Of a DNA stretch of 64,000 nucleotides, positions 1 through 8,146 are shown one piece after another. The position numbers and the translations under genes are program-made. The notes beneath the pieces were generated by a model. That model was not told the origin of the DNA, ran no database searches, and saw only the letters and a program-made list of their open reading frames with translations. Each line of letters starts with the position of its first letter. The stretch's first letter is position 1. Origin of the DNA: CBDHGY01 sp965263325. GTDB lineage: Bacteria > Pseudomonadota > Alphaproteobacteria > Caulobacterales > Hyphomonadaceae. The DNA is taken from assembly GCA_965263325.1 (NCBI GenBank), contig CBDHGY010000002.1, positions 2,728,001 through 2,792,000 on the forward strand. The letters are read 5' to 3'.

Positions 1-2
1 GG

Positions 3-857
3 ATTAGCCGAGAGCGAGAATTGAGAGCAGATGAAATAGGTGCCTCCGTGAGTTCTGTTGAAGCTTCGACCCGCGCATTGCTGAAAACGTCAGCGCTCGC
101 TGCGATATGGGACGCGGAGTTTGGCGAAATGATCGAACGTGTTCGGCGCGGCCGGTTTTCCCGCAACTTGTCAAAGAACTTCGTTGCACGAACACGCTAC
201 GATATCGATCTTGATAAACTGGCCGGGCTTGCGGCGCTCAGTCTCGACAGCCAAATCGCGCACCCGACAGATACGCATCCGCTCACCCGCGATCGGATCA
301 GCTCGCTTGGTGCAGATCCTGAGCCACACCTCGAAATAAATGCGTTCAAGAAGAGCCTGTTTCCAGAAAAAACAATCGTTTCTTCGGCGGACAGTTTTGA
401 GCGGATCGAGGAGCAAGTAACGGATATGTATCAGCAGATCATTGCGCACTTCGAAGGCGTTGATCAAAGTGATGAGACACAGCATCACAACGCATTTTCG
501 AACCTGCTTTCTATGTTTTTGGCCTCGATGGTGCTCGCAGATGGGAAAATCGAAGACAGCGAGATCGATGTCGCTCAGAAAGAAGCGTTCAAGTATGATA
601 GCGCGTTCGATCCGGTGAGTTTCAAAGAGTATTGCCGTCATCCAGAAGACGTTCCGACCCTTGAGAAATTGATATTCTGGGGCAACAAAATGCTCAATGA
701 AGGCGGCGCGGAAAGGCTTCGCGAAATTCTAGAGAAAATTGCCGCGGCAGATGGTGAAGTTCATCCTGACGAGCAGGCGATGCTTGATCGTCTGGAACAT
801 GAACTTGTGGGCGGGGATCCGGACGGCGAGCAGGAACAGCAATCGATGGCGGCGTAA
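3..857 (+). CDS. M48-type peptidase C-terminus with TerB-like tail (5' partial)
   Basis: The frame is open from the left edge, so the start lies outside the window; an internal TTG at 21 is not a credible start. The first residues carry an E-x-x-x-D element (RERELRAD), the pattern that supplies the third zinc ligand in M48 peptidases, and HPLTRDR around residue 90 matches the HPxTxxR motif near the end of the M48 domain. The HExxH motif would lie upstream. The last 130 residues hold two LADGKI/AADGEV segments followed by acidic residues, as in TerB-like helical domains. Membrane or periplasmic proteolysis is inferred. The TerB-like tail could bind metal or recruit partners; that is speculative. 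Confidence 0.7.
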   Translation: MSRERELRADEIGASVSSVEASTRALLKTSALAAIWDAEFGEMIERVRRGRFSRNLSKNFVARTRYDIDLDKLAGLAALSLDSQIAHPTDTHPLTRDRISSLGADPEPHLEINAFKKSLFPEKTIVSSADSFERIEEQVTDMYQQIIAHFEGVDQSDETQHHNAFSNLLSMFLASMVLADGKIEDSEIDVAQKEAFKYDSAFDPVSFKEYCRHPEDVPTLEKLIFWGNKMLNEGGAERLREILEKIAAADGEVHPDEQAMLDRLEHELVGGDPDGEQEQQSMAA

Positions 858-887
858 CCTCTGGCCCGGTCAGTCCAAAACAAAAAA

Positions 888-915
888 GAGCCGGGCGCAG
901 CTTGCTGCCCGGCTC
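888..915 (-). terminator. Intrinsic terminator for the lysR operon
   Basis: GAGCCGGGC (888-896) pairs with GCCCGGCTC (907-915). Read on the minus strand the hairpin is followed by a T-run (complement of 881-887), so it ends the minus-strand lysR transcript. It may also help stop the plus-strand peptidase mRNA. Confidence 0.75.
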
Positions 916-963
916 AAAAGTTGCGACCCCGGGGAGGAGGAAACACCGATCAATGAAGATCGG
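916..963 (-). other. Structured 3' region with CCUCCUCCCC motif
   Basis: On the minus strand, between the lysR stop and its terminator, a hairpin CCGATC/GATCGG (946-951 with 958-963) is followed by the unpaired run GGTGTTTCCTCCTCCCC (complement of 931-947) and then the terminator hairpin. A CCUCC motif between two hairpins is a layout known from anti-Shine-Dalgarno small RNAs of alphaproteobacteria. No clear promoter was found, so this may only be an untranslated tail. The 12-nt complement occurs after hisG. Confidence 0.3.
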
Positions 964-1103
964 CAACGCGCGGGGTCAGCGCGTCTATGAGTGCCATATA
1001 GCGTCGGCGCTTTGTCAGAACACCCCCGAATACATCAATACTCATATGCAAAATTGCATGCTCATGCCCCGATATTTTGCGAAATCGCATGAAACTGTAA
1101 TGT

Positions 1104-2000
1104 TTATTGCTTATTCTGCAGGGCCGCGACTTCGGCGGTCAGGAAGTCTCGGAATGCTGCCACTCGGATCGATGTGCGCAGATCACTCGGATAAATGAAA
1201 TACAACTCGAAACTAGGTCCGGCGAGTTCCGGAAGTACTTTCACCAAACGCGGAAATGTGCTCGCCATGTAGTCTGGAATGTCAGCGATACCCAAACCAG
1301 CATCCACTGCTCGTAGCATAGCAAATACATTATTGACCTTGAAAGACGCTTCACGTGGGCGTTTATCGTCGCGTCCGGCGCGCTGGGCCCAATTCACTTC
1401 GCCTAGCGGCGAATTACCCAAATCGCCATAGGCAATAATCCGGTGATTATCGAGGTCCTGCGGTGTACGGGGCGAGCCAGCCTCTTTCAAATAATCAGGA
1501 GATGCGTATAGGCTGGTCTGGACGCGGGCGAGCCGGCGCTGGATTAGATCAGCTTTTTTAGCGGCCCATAAGCGAATGGAGCATTCCGCTTCCAGCTTTA
1601 AGAGATCGATTTCTGTATCCGTAAGTCGCAGATCGAGTTTGATATCTGGATGACGTTTCGTGAAAGCCCCCAGCCGGGGCACCAACCATGTCGAGCCAAA
1701 TGCGACGGGCGCAGTGACAACGAGTTCGCCTTGCGGTGTTTGCGATTGATCTCGCAGCGCCGACATCGCACTGGCAGCTGCAATAGACATGTCGGAGGTG
1801 GATCGGTGCAGGGTCCGGCCTGCTTCTGTTAGCACTAGCCCGCGGGCATGCCGCTGAAAGAGGGACACGCCCAGCATTTCTTCAAGCGATGCTATTTGGC
1901 GAGATACTGCCGATTGAGAAATACCCAAACGCTCGCCGGCAGCTGTAAGGCTTCCAGCCTCTGCCGCAGCGTGAAAAGACTTCATCTTGTCCCAGTCCAT
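1104..2000 (-). CDS. LysR-family transcriptional regulator
   Basis: 298 residues, the usual LysR length. The winged helix-turn-helix occupies residues 1-60 (AGSLTAAGERLGISQSAVSR), followed by a substrate-binding domain to the end. It is third in a minus-strand run trxB, GMC oxidoreductase, lysR, about 100 bp after the GMC gene, so it may be co-transcribed or have its own promoter. The inducer is unknown. LysR genes beside trxB are common in alphaproteobacteria, but a redox role is only suggested by position. The gene ends about 190 bp before a terminator. Confidence 0.88.
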   Translation of the reverse strand: MDWDKMKSFHAAAEAGSLTAAGERLGISQSAVSRQIASLEEMLGVSLFQRHARGLVLTEAGRTLHRSTSDMSIAAASAMSALRDQSQTPQGELVVTAPVAFGSTWLVPRLGAFTKRHPDIKLDLRLTDTEIDLLKLEAECSIRLWAAKKADLIQRRLARVQTSLYASPDYLKEAGSPRTPQDLDNHRIIAYGDLGNSPLGEVNWAQRAGRDDKRPREASFKVNNVFAMLRAVDAGLGIADIPDYMASTFPRLVKVLPELAGPSFELYFIYPSDLRTSIRVAAFRDFLTAEVAALQNKQ

Positions 2001-2104
2001 TCTGGTCTCTTTCCTACAGTTTGGAGGCCCGAGCAGGGCGACAGTTGGTGACTTAGGGCAATCTGATCGGGAAAAATAGAGTAAGAAGTGTGGTAAATGC
2101 TCGC

Positions 2105-3712
2105 TTAGCGTGCATCTTCCAAGACCATCTTGGCCCCTTTGGCGGCAATCATGATCGTTGGTGAATTCGTATTTCCGGATGTGATCACAGGCATGACGGA
2201 CGCATCGACCACACGCAATCGATTGACCCCGTAGACGCGTAGGCGTTCATCTACGACCGACATGGGGTCATCGCGCCGCCCCATTTTTGCAGTTCCTACT
2301 GGATGGAAAATTGTTGTTCCGATGGCACGGGCGAGTTCCAGATCATCATCGCTTTCCAGTGTTTCGGGCAGGACTTCGTTTGGGCTGTAGCGCGCAAGAT
2401 ATGGCTGGGACATCAAGCTGCGTGTAACACCGATGGCAGCTCTCGCGCAGGCTTGGTCATATTCCGTTGAAAGATAGTTTGGTGCGATAAAAGGGTCTTC
2501 GAAAGCACTTGCTGAATGTATATTTACCTCACCGCGTGAGGTCGGCTGAAGGTGACAAACGCTCGCCGTAATCGCTGGAAATTTGTGCAGAGGCTCGCCA
2601 AATGCTCCCAGCGATAAAGGCTGGACATGGAATTGCAAATCCGGGCGCGCTCTCTGTTGGCTGGAACGCGTAAATATTCCGAGCTGCGAGGGAGCCATCG
2701 TCAGTGGCCCGCTTTTGCTGAGCGCATACTGCAATCCCATTAAAGCGCGGCCGAAAAACGAACGGTAGGTCTTGTTCAGCGTCTTGGTGCCTTTGACTTT
2801 ATAAACAGATCGCAATTGAAGGTGATCTTGCAAATTCTGCCCAACGCCAGCGCGTTCGATTAATGTCTGCACGCCAGCATTGCGTAAAACACTCCGTGGT
2901 CCGACGCCCGAGCGCTGTAAAATTTGGACGGAGCCAATTGAACCGCCGCAAAGAATAACTTCGCCTTCGGCGCGGATCCAATGGCGTACATTTCCTTTGA
3001 GGTATTGAATGCCGACTGCCTGGTTTCCGCGAATTTCGACCTTGTCGACCAATACGTTGGTCTCGATTCTGAGGTTGGGTCGTCGCAGGATTGGTTTCAA
3101 GAATGCTCTTGCTGCTGACCACCGTGTCCCTCGTTTTTGGTTCACATGGAAGAACCCTGCGCCTTCATTATCTCCGGTATTAAAGTCTGTCGTTTTTGGG
3201 ATACCCATTTCGGCGGCAGCTTCGCGTACTGCATCCAGAATTTTCCACTTCACCCGCATGCGTTCGACGCGCCAGTCACCGCCTTTTCCGTGGCCATGCC
3301 GCGGCCCAAGGAAGTGATCCTCGAGTTCGTGGAAGACGGGTTCGACATCCTCCCACCCCCAACCCGTAAGTCCGAGATCCCGCCAGCCATCATAGTCCGC
3401 GCGCTGGCCGCGCATATAAATCATGCCGTTGATCGCCGATGAGCCACCGACGACTTTGCCGCGTGGATAATTAAGAGCGCGCCCACCGAGACCCGGTACC
3501 TCTTGTGTCTTAAACATCCAGTCCGCGCGCGGGTTTCCAATCGCAAACAGATAACCGACCGGAATATGAAACCATTTCCAGTCATCTGCGCCGCCTGCTT
3601 CCAACAGGAGCACTCGTTTACTTGGGTCAGCGCTCAGCCGATTGGCGACGACACATCCTGCCGAGCCAGCTCCCGCGATGATGTAGTCGAACTCTCCATC
3701 AATCGCGGACAT
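2105..3712 (-). CDS. GMC-family FAD oxidoreductase (choline dehydrogenase-like)
   Basis: 535 residues. An N-terminal Rossmann motif (DYIIAGAGSAGCVVANRL) binds FAD, and YPRGKVVGGSSAINGMIYMRG-like sequence near residues 80-100 is the first GMC signature. The C-terminus has the conserved HPVGTAKMG stretch with the catalytic histidine and a later SGNTNSPT segment with the second active-site position. Family members oxidise alcohols such as choline, glucose or long-chain alcohols; the substrate cannot be told from sequence. The start is 6 bp after the trxB stop, which implies one operon. No betB or betI neighbour is present, so betA is not proposed. Confidence 0.88.
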   Translation of the reverse strand: MSAIDGEFDYIIAGAGSAGCVVANRLSADPSKRVLLLEAGGADDWKWFHIPVGYLFAIGNPRADWMFKTQEVPGLGGRALNYPRGKVVGGSSAINGMIYMRGQRADYDGWRDLGLTGWGWEDVEPVFHELEDHFLGPRHGHGKGGDWRVERMRVKWKILDAVREAAAEMGIPKTTDFNTGDNEGAGFFHVNQKRGTRWSAARAFLKPILRRPNLRIETNVLVDKVEIRGNQAVGIQYLKGNVRHWIRAEGEVILCGGSIGSVQILQRSGVGPRSVLRNAGVQTLIERAGVGQNLQDHLQLRSVYKVKGTKTLNKTYRSFFGRALMGLQYALSKSGPLTMAPSQLGIFTRSSQQRARPDLQFHVQPLSLGAFGEPLHKFPAITASVCHLQPTSRGEVNIHSASAFEDPFIAPNYLSTEYDQACARAAIGVTRSLMSQPYLARYSPNEVLPETLESDDDLELARAIGTTIFHPVGTAKMGRRDDPMSVVDERLRVYGVNRLRVVDASVMPVITSGNTNSPTIMIAAKGAKMVLEDAR

Positions 3713-3718
3713 GTCACT

Positions 3719-4705
3719 TTACTCTGCTGCAACTGTCTCTGCCCCGGCATGGGCTTCTTGTTCGGCAAGCCACTTTTCCGCTTCGAGCGCCGCCATACAT
3801 CCCATGCCAGCGGCCGTTACCGCTTGGCGATAAATCTCATCAGTAACGTCTCCGGCGGCATAAACGCCTGGGATGTTCGTCGCCGTCGAATCTGGCTTGG
3901 TAATGATGTAGCCGTTCTCATGCATATCGACCTTGCCCTTAAACAAGTCGGTCGAGGGTGCATGACCAATCGCGATAAACACACCATGCGCAGGTAATTC
4001 AGTTTCTTCGCCAGATTTAACGTTCTTTATCCGCGCGCCCGTGACGCCGAGGGGGGATTCGTCACCCACCACCTCTTCAAGCGTCGTATCCCAAAGGATC
4101 TCGACTTTCGGATGCTTGAACAAACGATCTTGCAATATCTTCTCCGCACGCAGCGTGTCACGGCGATGGATCAGCGTTACCTTGCTCGCAAAATTCGTCA
4201 AAAAGAGTGCTTCCTCCACGGCGGTATTGCCGCCGCCAACGACAATCACTTCTTTCTCGCGGTAGAAAAAGCCGTCACATGTTGCACATGCTGAAACGCC
4301 AAAACCTTGGAACTTTGTCTCACTCTCAAGGCCGAGCCATTTGGCTTGCGCGCCTGTCGAGATTATAACGCTGTCGCCGGTGTAAACCGTTCCGCTTTCA
4401 CCAACAGCTCGGAACGGTCTTGTAGTAAAATCGACTTCAGCGATGTGATCCTCAGCCATTTTTGCGCCCATCTTCAGCGCGTGCTCTTGCATATTCACCA
4501 TCAGCTCGGGTCCCTGAATTTCTGCAAAGCCCGGATAGTTCTCAACTTCCGTTGTAATGGTGAGCTGGCCGCCGGGTTGTAGGCCCGCGACGACCAAAGT
4601 GTCCCGCATCGCACGCGCGGCATATATAGCCGCCGTCCAGCCGGCTGGGCCGGAGCCGATGATCAAAATTTCAGCGTGGACGTTATTGGTTTCGGTATCA
4701 GCCAT
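3719..4705 (-). CDS. trxB: Thioredoxin-disulfide reductase
   Basis: 328 residues. It transfers electrons from NADPH through FAD to thioredoxin in the cytoplasm. Visible are the FAD motif GSGPAGWTAAIYAAR near residue 17, the redox-active CATC near residue 143, the NADPH motif VGGGNTAVEEA, HRRDTLRA, and the C-terminal GVYAAGDV segment. Length is slightly above the usual 320 because of a C-terminal extension ending in AETVAAE. It leads the trxB-GMC-lysR run. A GGAG 9 bases before the ATG fits the start. Confidence 0.96.
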   Translation of the reverse strand: MADTETNNVHAEILIIGSGPAGWTAAIYAARAMRDTLVVAGLQPGGQLTITTEVENYPGFAEIQGPELMVNMQEHALKMGAKMAEDHIAEVDFTTRPFRAVGESGTVYTGDSVIISTGAQAKWLGLESETKFQGFGVSACATCDGFFYREKEVIVVGGGNTAVEEALFLTNFASKVTLIHRRDTLRAEKILQDRLFKHPKVEILWDTTLEEVVGDESPLGVTGARIKNVKSGEETELPAHGVFIAIGHAPSTDLFKGKVDMHENGYIITKPDSTATNIPGVYAAGDVTDEIYRQAVTAAGMGCMAALEAEKWLAEQEAHAGAETVAAE

Positions 4706-4808
4706 CTTGGAAGCGCTCCATTAGGGGAGGAAATCATCAAACGTCAGGTATGGGGCCTCTTGCGAGAAATATAAAGGGGGATATGTGGTCACGCCTGTGT
4801 GTAGATTT

Positions 4809-4836
4809 GGTAATGGGTGCGCCTGATCCCATTACC
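4809..4836 (-). terminator. Hairpin after the CDF transporter gene
   Basis: GGTAATGGG (4809-4817) and CCCATTACC (4828-4836) form a perfect 9-bp stem with a 10-base loop, 10 bp after the transporter stop on the minus strand. The following T content is poor (CAAATC), so termination strength is uncertain. Confidence 0.5.
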
Positions 4837-4846
4837 TAAGTGTCTG

Positions 4847-5785
4847 CTAAGGCTTCAGATGGCTCACAATCTCCACCGTCACATGATGCACGTGCAGCTC
4901 TTCCTCTAATCGCTGTTTCACGGCGCGGCGAAGAGATTCGGTGCAAGTGCCAGGAGCTGCCCTAACATCCAATGTCACCATGGGTTGGTCCTCGGTTAGC
5001 GTCCAGGCGTGAATGTGATCTGCATCTTCGACGCCTTCTACATGCCCGATAAGGGCAGCGCGGATGACGTCAGGTGTCAGGCCATCCGGGGTGCCCTGCA
5101 AGAGGATATGCCCCGCACGACGAGTGATCCGCACACCGGCAACAAAAACCAATGCTGCGACAAGCATCGATAGAATGGGATCAATTGGTGTCCAGTTCGT
5201 GTAAATTATGATGAGCGCCGCAATAATTGCAGCGACTGAGCCCAGTAAATCTCCTGCAACATGCCAAGCTGCGCCAGAGAGATTTATATCGTCGCGGTCT
5301 CCTCCGTGTAAGACGGTAAATGAGATGATGTTGACGATGAGACCACCGACCGCGATCCAAAGCATGAGACCGCCAAGCACTGGGTGAGGATCAGAAAGCC
5401 TCTGTATACCTTCGATCAAAATCCAGACTGAGAGCGCCAGTAAGGTCAACCCATTGGTAAATGCCGCCAGAACGCGCATTCGCCCGAACCCATATGAGCG
5501 TGTTTCATCTGCAGGTTTGGCGGCAAACCAGTAGCCCAACCATGCCAAGGCAAGCGAGGCTGCATCCGTCATCATGTGGGCCGCATCCGCGATGAGTGCG
5601 AGCGATCCAGAAATGATCCCTCCGATCACTTCTGCTCCCATAAACGCCGTTGTGAGAAGACAAGCGATTGCGACCCGCCGTCGGCCATCAGGCGTGTCTG
5701 TATCAACGTGGGCCGCATGGTCATGAGCATGGTTGTGGCCATGATCGTGCGCGTGCGAGTGGTTGTGACCGTGTTGATTTGCCAT
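4847..5785 (-). CDS. Cation diffusion facilitator (CDF) family metal transporter
   Basis: 312 residues. The N-terminus is a histidine-rich tail (about ten His in the first 26 residues), then about six membrane segments and a cytoplasmic ferredoxin-like domain after residue 210. The paired HxxxD metal sites are visible (ADAAHMMTDA near residue 80 and AAWHVAGDL near 178). Members export Zn, Co, Cd or Ni by proton antiport; the His-rich tail favours a CzcD/DmeF-like role, but the metal is not proven. It is divergent from arsR. The promoter region has an 11-bp inverted repeat (5833-5884). Confidence 0.9.
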   Translation of the reverse strand: MANQHGHNHSHAHDHGHNHAHDHAAHVDTDTPDGRRRVAIACLLTTAFMGAEVIGGIISGSLALIADAAHMMTDAASLALAWLGYWFAAKPADETRSYGFGRMRVLAAFTNGLTLLALSVWILIEGIQRLSDPHPVLGGLMLWIAVGGLIVNIISFTVLHGGDRDDINLSGAAWHVAGDLLGSVAAIIAALIIIYTNWTPIDPILSMLVAALVFVAGVRITRRAGHILLQGTPDGLTPDVIRAALIGHVEGVEDADHIHAWTLTEDQPMVTLDVRAAPGTCTESLRRAVKQRLEEELHVHHVTVEIVSHLKP

Positions 5786-5832
5786 TGCTTACCGCATGCG
5801 CAGGTTTTTGTGTCTCGTCAACGAAAACTCAT

Positions 5833-5884
5833 ATGAAAACAATACAATAAGCTTCAGCGTTCGATTTTAATCAATTGTTTTCAT
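5833..5884. promoter_or_regulatory. Inverted repeat in the CDF/arsR intergenic region
   Basis: ATGAAAACAAT (5833-5843) is the exact reverse complement of ATTGTTTTCAT (5874-5884), arms 30 bp apart. It lies upstream of the CDF gene and is separate from the arsR operator. It could bind a second regulator or a looped dimer; the factor is unknown. Confidence 0.4.
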
Positions 5885-5905
5885 GATGTTTTTTCCAATT
5901 TTCAG

Positions 5906-5952
5906 TTGACACTGGCCGTAATTAGTAATCATGTAATTACATGATTACTAAT
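5906..5952 (+). promoter_or_regulatory. arsR promoter and 32-bp palindromic operator
   Basis: TTGACA (5906-5911) is a consensus -35. Seventeen bases later, 5929-5934 is the expected -10 position, and the ATG at 5941 follows after 6 bases, so the mRNA would be leaderless. A perfect 32-bp palindrome covers 5921-5952 (half-arm ATTAGTAATCATGTAA), spanning the -10, the start point and the first four codons. Autorepression by the ArsR product is the simple reading. Confidence 0.65.
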
Positions 5953-6291
5953 GAAGATATGGACCAAGTATTCCATGCGCTTGCGCATGAAACTCGGCGC
6001 CAGATCCTCGACCTCCTGAAACACGGGCCAGGTCAGACGGTTGGGAAGCTCGCGGCAAATTTTGATGTCAGTCGCATCGCCGTGATGAACCATTTATCCG
6101 TGCTCGAAACAGCGGGATTGGTCATTAGCGAAAAGGATGGGAGGACGCGCAGGCTATATCTAAATATTGTTCCTATACAGATGATATATGACCGATGGAG
6201 CGATGATTATAGCGGTTACTGGGCAAACAAACTCACTACAATAAAGTATGCGTCTGAGCGGGCAGCAAAGCAGGGGAAAATCCATGAGTGA
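5941..6291 (+). CDS. ArsR-family regulator of the SRPBCC-linked type
   Basis: 116 residues with a winged helix-turn-helix (VFHALAHETRRQILDLLKHG, then VSRIAVMNHLSVLETAGLV). It has no cysteines and no histidine cluster, so it is not a metal sensor of the classic ArsR/SmtB type. The tail with YDRWSDDYSGYW is typical of ArsR proteins paired with SRPBCC/AHSA1 genes, and the next gene is such a protein. The ATG at 5941 lies inside a 32-bp palindrome and lacks a ribosome site; ATG 5959 (MDQVFHAL) is an alternative start. It overlaps the next gene by 8 bp. Confidence 0.9.
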   Translation: MITNEDMDQVFHALAHETRRQILDLLKHGPGQTVGKLAANFDVSRIAVMNHLSVLETAGLVISEKDGRTRRLYLNIVPIQMIYDRWSDDYSGYWANKLTTIKYASERAAKQGKIHE

Positions 6292-6814
6292 TAAAAAGAA
6301 TATCTATAAGGTTATTATTGAGGCACCTATAGACATGGTCTGGTCGCAGCTTGTGAAGACTGATGAGGTGCTACCATTTTTCTTTGGGGCTGTCTGCCGA
6401 ACGACCGGTGAACTCGGTGTTGGGGCTCCGTTTGCGATGCAGTCACGAAATGGGAAATACACAAGCGTGATCGGAAATGTTACGGAGTTCAATCCACCAT
6501 ACCGATACTCGCACTCTTTCAAGTTTACGAACTTCGATGATCCTCCGTGCACGGTAACATATGAGTTAAAAGAAGTGCCTGAGGGCACGGAATTCACGCT
6601 CATCACCACCAATGTGCCGCCGGGAACAAAGACCGAGCAGCAAATGAAGCAAGGTGGGAATTTTATCGTCAATGTTCTGAAATCAGTTGTTGAGACGGGC
6701 CGCCCATCGTTTGGGTATCGCTTAATGCTTGGCATTATCGCGCTTGCTGCACCATTCACGCCGAAACAGTGCCGAACAAAAAACTGGCCCTTCGAGAAGA
6801 TATCGAAGCTATAA
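6284..6814 (+). CDS. SRPBCC (AHSA1/START-like) domain protein
   Basis: 176 residues from ATG 6284, which is preceded by AGGGGAA and overlaps the arsR stop in ATGAGTGA. The fold is suggested by IYKVIIEAPIDMVWSQLVKTDEV at the N-terminus and the following beta-rich segment up to VTYELKEVPEGTEFTLITT. Such proteins bind hydrophobic ligands in a deep cavity. Pairing with an ArsR regulator is a common, mostly uncharacterised bacterial module. The C-terminal 30 residues (LMLGIIALAAPFTPKQ) are hydrophobic and unusual. The ligand is unknown. Confidence 0.82.
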   Translation: MSDKKNIYKVIIEAPIDMVWSQLVKTDEVLPFFFGAVCRTTGELGVGAPFAMQSRNGKYTSVIGNVTEFNPPYRYSHSFKFTNFDDPPCTVTYELKEVPEGTEFTLITTNVPPGTKTEQQMKQGGNFIVNVLKSVVETGRPSFGYRLMLGIIALAAPFTPKQCRTKNWPFEKISKL

Positions 6815-6830
6815 GTGAGAGGAGAAGACA

Positions 6831-7379
6831 ATGGCGACGTCGCCTGAAGACCAACTCAAGACAATGCTTGCGAATATTCCTGACAAGACAGGTAAATCAC
6901 TTGCGGCCTGGAAAAAGCTCATAGGCGACAGCGGTCATGAGAAGCATGGCGCGATCGTTAAGTGGCTTAAAGCAGAACATGGTGTCACGCATGGTTTCGC
7001 AAATCTGATCTCTGCAAAGTTTCGGGAGAATGACCAGAAGAACGAGGATCTCATTGAGGCACAATATGCAGGAGCCAAGTTGGACTTGAAACCTATTCAT
7101 GATGCGATCGTTGATTATGCGCTGTCTTTAGGAGCTGATGTTGAACTTGCGCCCAAAAAGACGTCACACAGTTTGCGGCGCAAAAAGCAATTTGCGCTCA
7201 TCGTTCCAGCAACAAAAACAAGAATTGATCTTGGCCTTGCCTTGAAAGGTGATGAGCCTGAAGGGCGGCTTGAGGCGTATAATGCCATGTGTTCGCACAG
7301 AGTACGGCTCGAAAGCGTCAAGGATTTCGACAGACAGGTAAAAGCGTGGATGAAGGAAGCTTACACCCGAGCGGGGTAG
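6831..7379 (+). CDS. DUF4287/DUF5655 domain protein
   Basis: 182 residues. The N-terminal third (MLANIPDKTGKSLAAWKK, KHGAIVKWLKAEHGVTHGFA) matches DUF4287. The C-terminal half (VELAPKKTSHSLRRKKQFA, ATKTRIDLGLALKG) matches DUF5655, a small beta domain predicted to bind a ligand or transport substrate. It begins 16 bp after the SRPBCC gene and is preceded by GAGAGGAGAA, so it is third in the arsR operon. No enzymatic role is established. Confidence 0.85.
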   Translation: MATSPEDQLKTMLANIPDKTGKSLAAWKKLIGDSGHEKHGAIVKWLKAEHGVTHGFANLISAKFRENDQKNEDLIEAQYAGAKLDLKPIHDAIVDYALSLGADVELAPKKTSHSLRRKKQFALIVPATKTRIDLGLALKGDEPEGRLEAYNAMCSHRVRLESVKDFDRQVKAWMKEAYTRAG

Positions 7380-7482
7380 GGACCTATCGAAGTTCTTCGT
7401 TTGAAAGCTTACGAGATTTTCATTTGCTGAATTCGAGCTATGACGGCATTGACTACGCGTGTAGTCAAACATGGAGTCCAAA

Positions 7483-8106
7483 ATGAAGAGAGTTCTCGCC
7501 TCGCTCGCAGTATTGGGACTGCCCGCAGTTGCTTGCGCTCAGTCACCAGATGTGCCGCAACCGCCCGAGACACCAGATGTTTCAACCATTACAGAAGATT
7601 GCGGAGAAAACTGCACCCGAACGACAACGACTATTCGCTCGGCAGAGCTTGATGAGGACGGGTACCAGACCATCAGCAAAAGCGTCCAGGTAATCGAACT
7701 TCGCCCGGATGCGGATGGCACTGCAGACATTAATATCGATATCGAGAACAACGGGGTCGCTCGCAAGCAGATGAAGATTATCGCGGCGACGGATGGAGAA
7801 ATCCCTGCTGAAATCCGCGACAAAATCAATGCGTTAATCGCCGACGCCGACAATGGTGAGGGATATGCATTCGCCCAGTCAGGCGATGGTCTGGTGGTCA
7901 TGAGCGCTGACAGCGATACAAAAACAACCCGCGTTATTATTCGCGATGGAGAGCAAGAAATTCTCAATTCATCGGGTGACGTTACGGTCAATCAGTTTGA
8001 GAATGAGGATGGTTCGCGTACCATCCGCATCGTACCGGAGGATGGCAGCGGTGAGACCACCATTATCACCATCCAAACAGAGAATTCATCGAATAGCGAT
8101 AATTAG
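7483..8106 (+). CDS. Secreted hypothetical protein, acidic
   Basis: 207 residues from ATG 7483, which has GGAG six bases upstream; ATG 7471 would lack a ribosome site. The N-terminus is a signal peptide (KRVLASLAVLGLPAVACA, cleavage near AQS). The mature part is very acidic, rich in D, E, T and I, with one cysteine pair (DCGENC near residue 42), and predicted beta strands. I do not recognise a family. It follows the arsR operon by about 100 bp and may be separate from it. Export to the periplasm is the only safe statement. Confidence 0.75.
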   Translation: MKRVLASLAVLGLPAVACAQSPDVPQPPETPDVSTITEDCGENCTRTTTTIRSAELDEDGYQTISKSVQVIELRPDADGTADINIDIENNGVARKQMKIIAATDGEIPAEIRDKINALIADADNGEGYAFAQSGDGLVVMSADSDTKTTRVIIRDGEQEILNSSGDVTVNQFENEDGSRTIRIVPEDGSGETTIITIQTENSSNSDN

Positions 8107-8108
8107 AC

Positions 8109-8146
8109 TTGACGAAAGTCAATATATGATTATTGTTAAACAATAA
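8109..8146 (+). promoter_or_regulatory. Promoter with 17-bp palindrome (module copy 1)
   Basis: TTGACG (8109-8114) is a -35; TATTGT (8131-8136) at 16 bp is the likely -10. The perfect palindrome TTATTGTTAAACAATAA (8130-8146) covers the -10 and start point. The block GAAAGTCAA, seven bases, palindrome (8114-8146) recurs at 58376-58408. Confidence 0.55.

Noticed and set aside
4705..4735. Possible CCTCC/GGAG hairpin hiding the trxB ribosome site
   Set aside because: Only four base pairs; too weak to claim an RNA switch.
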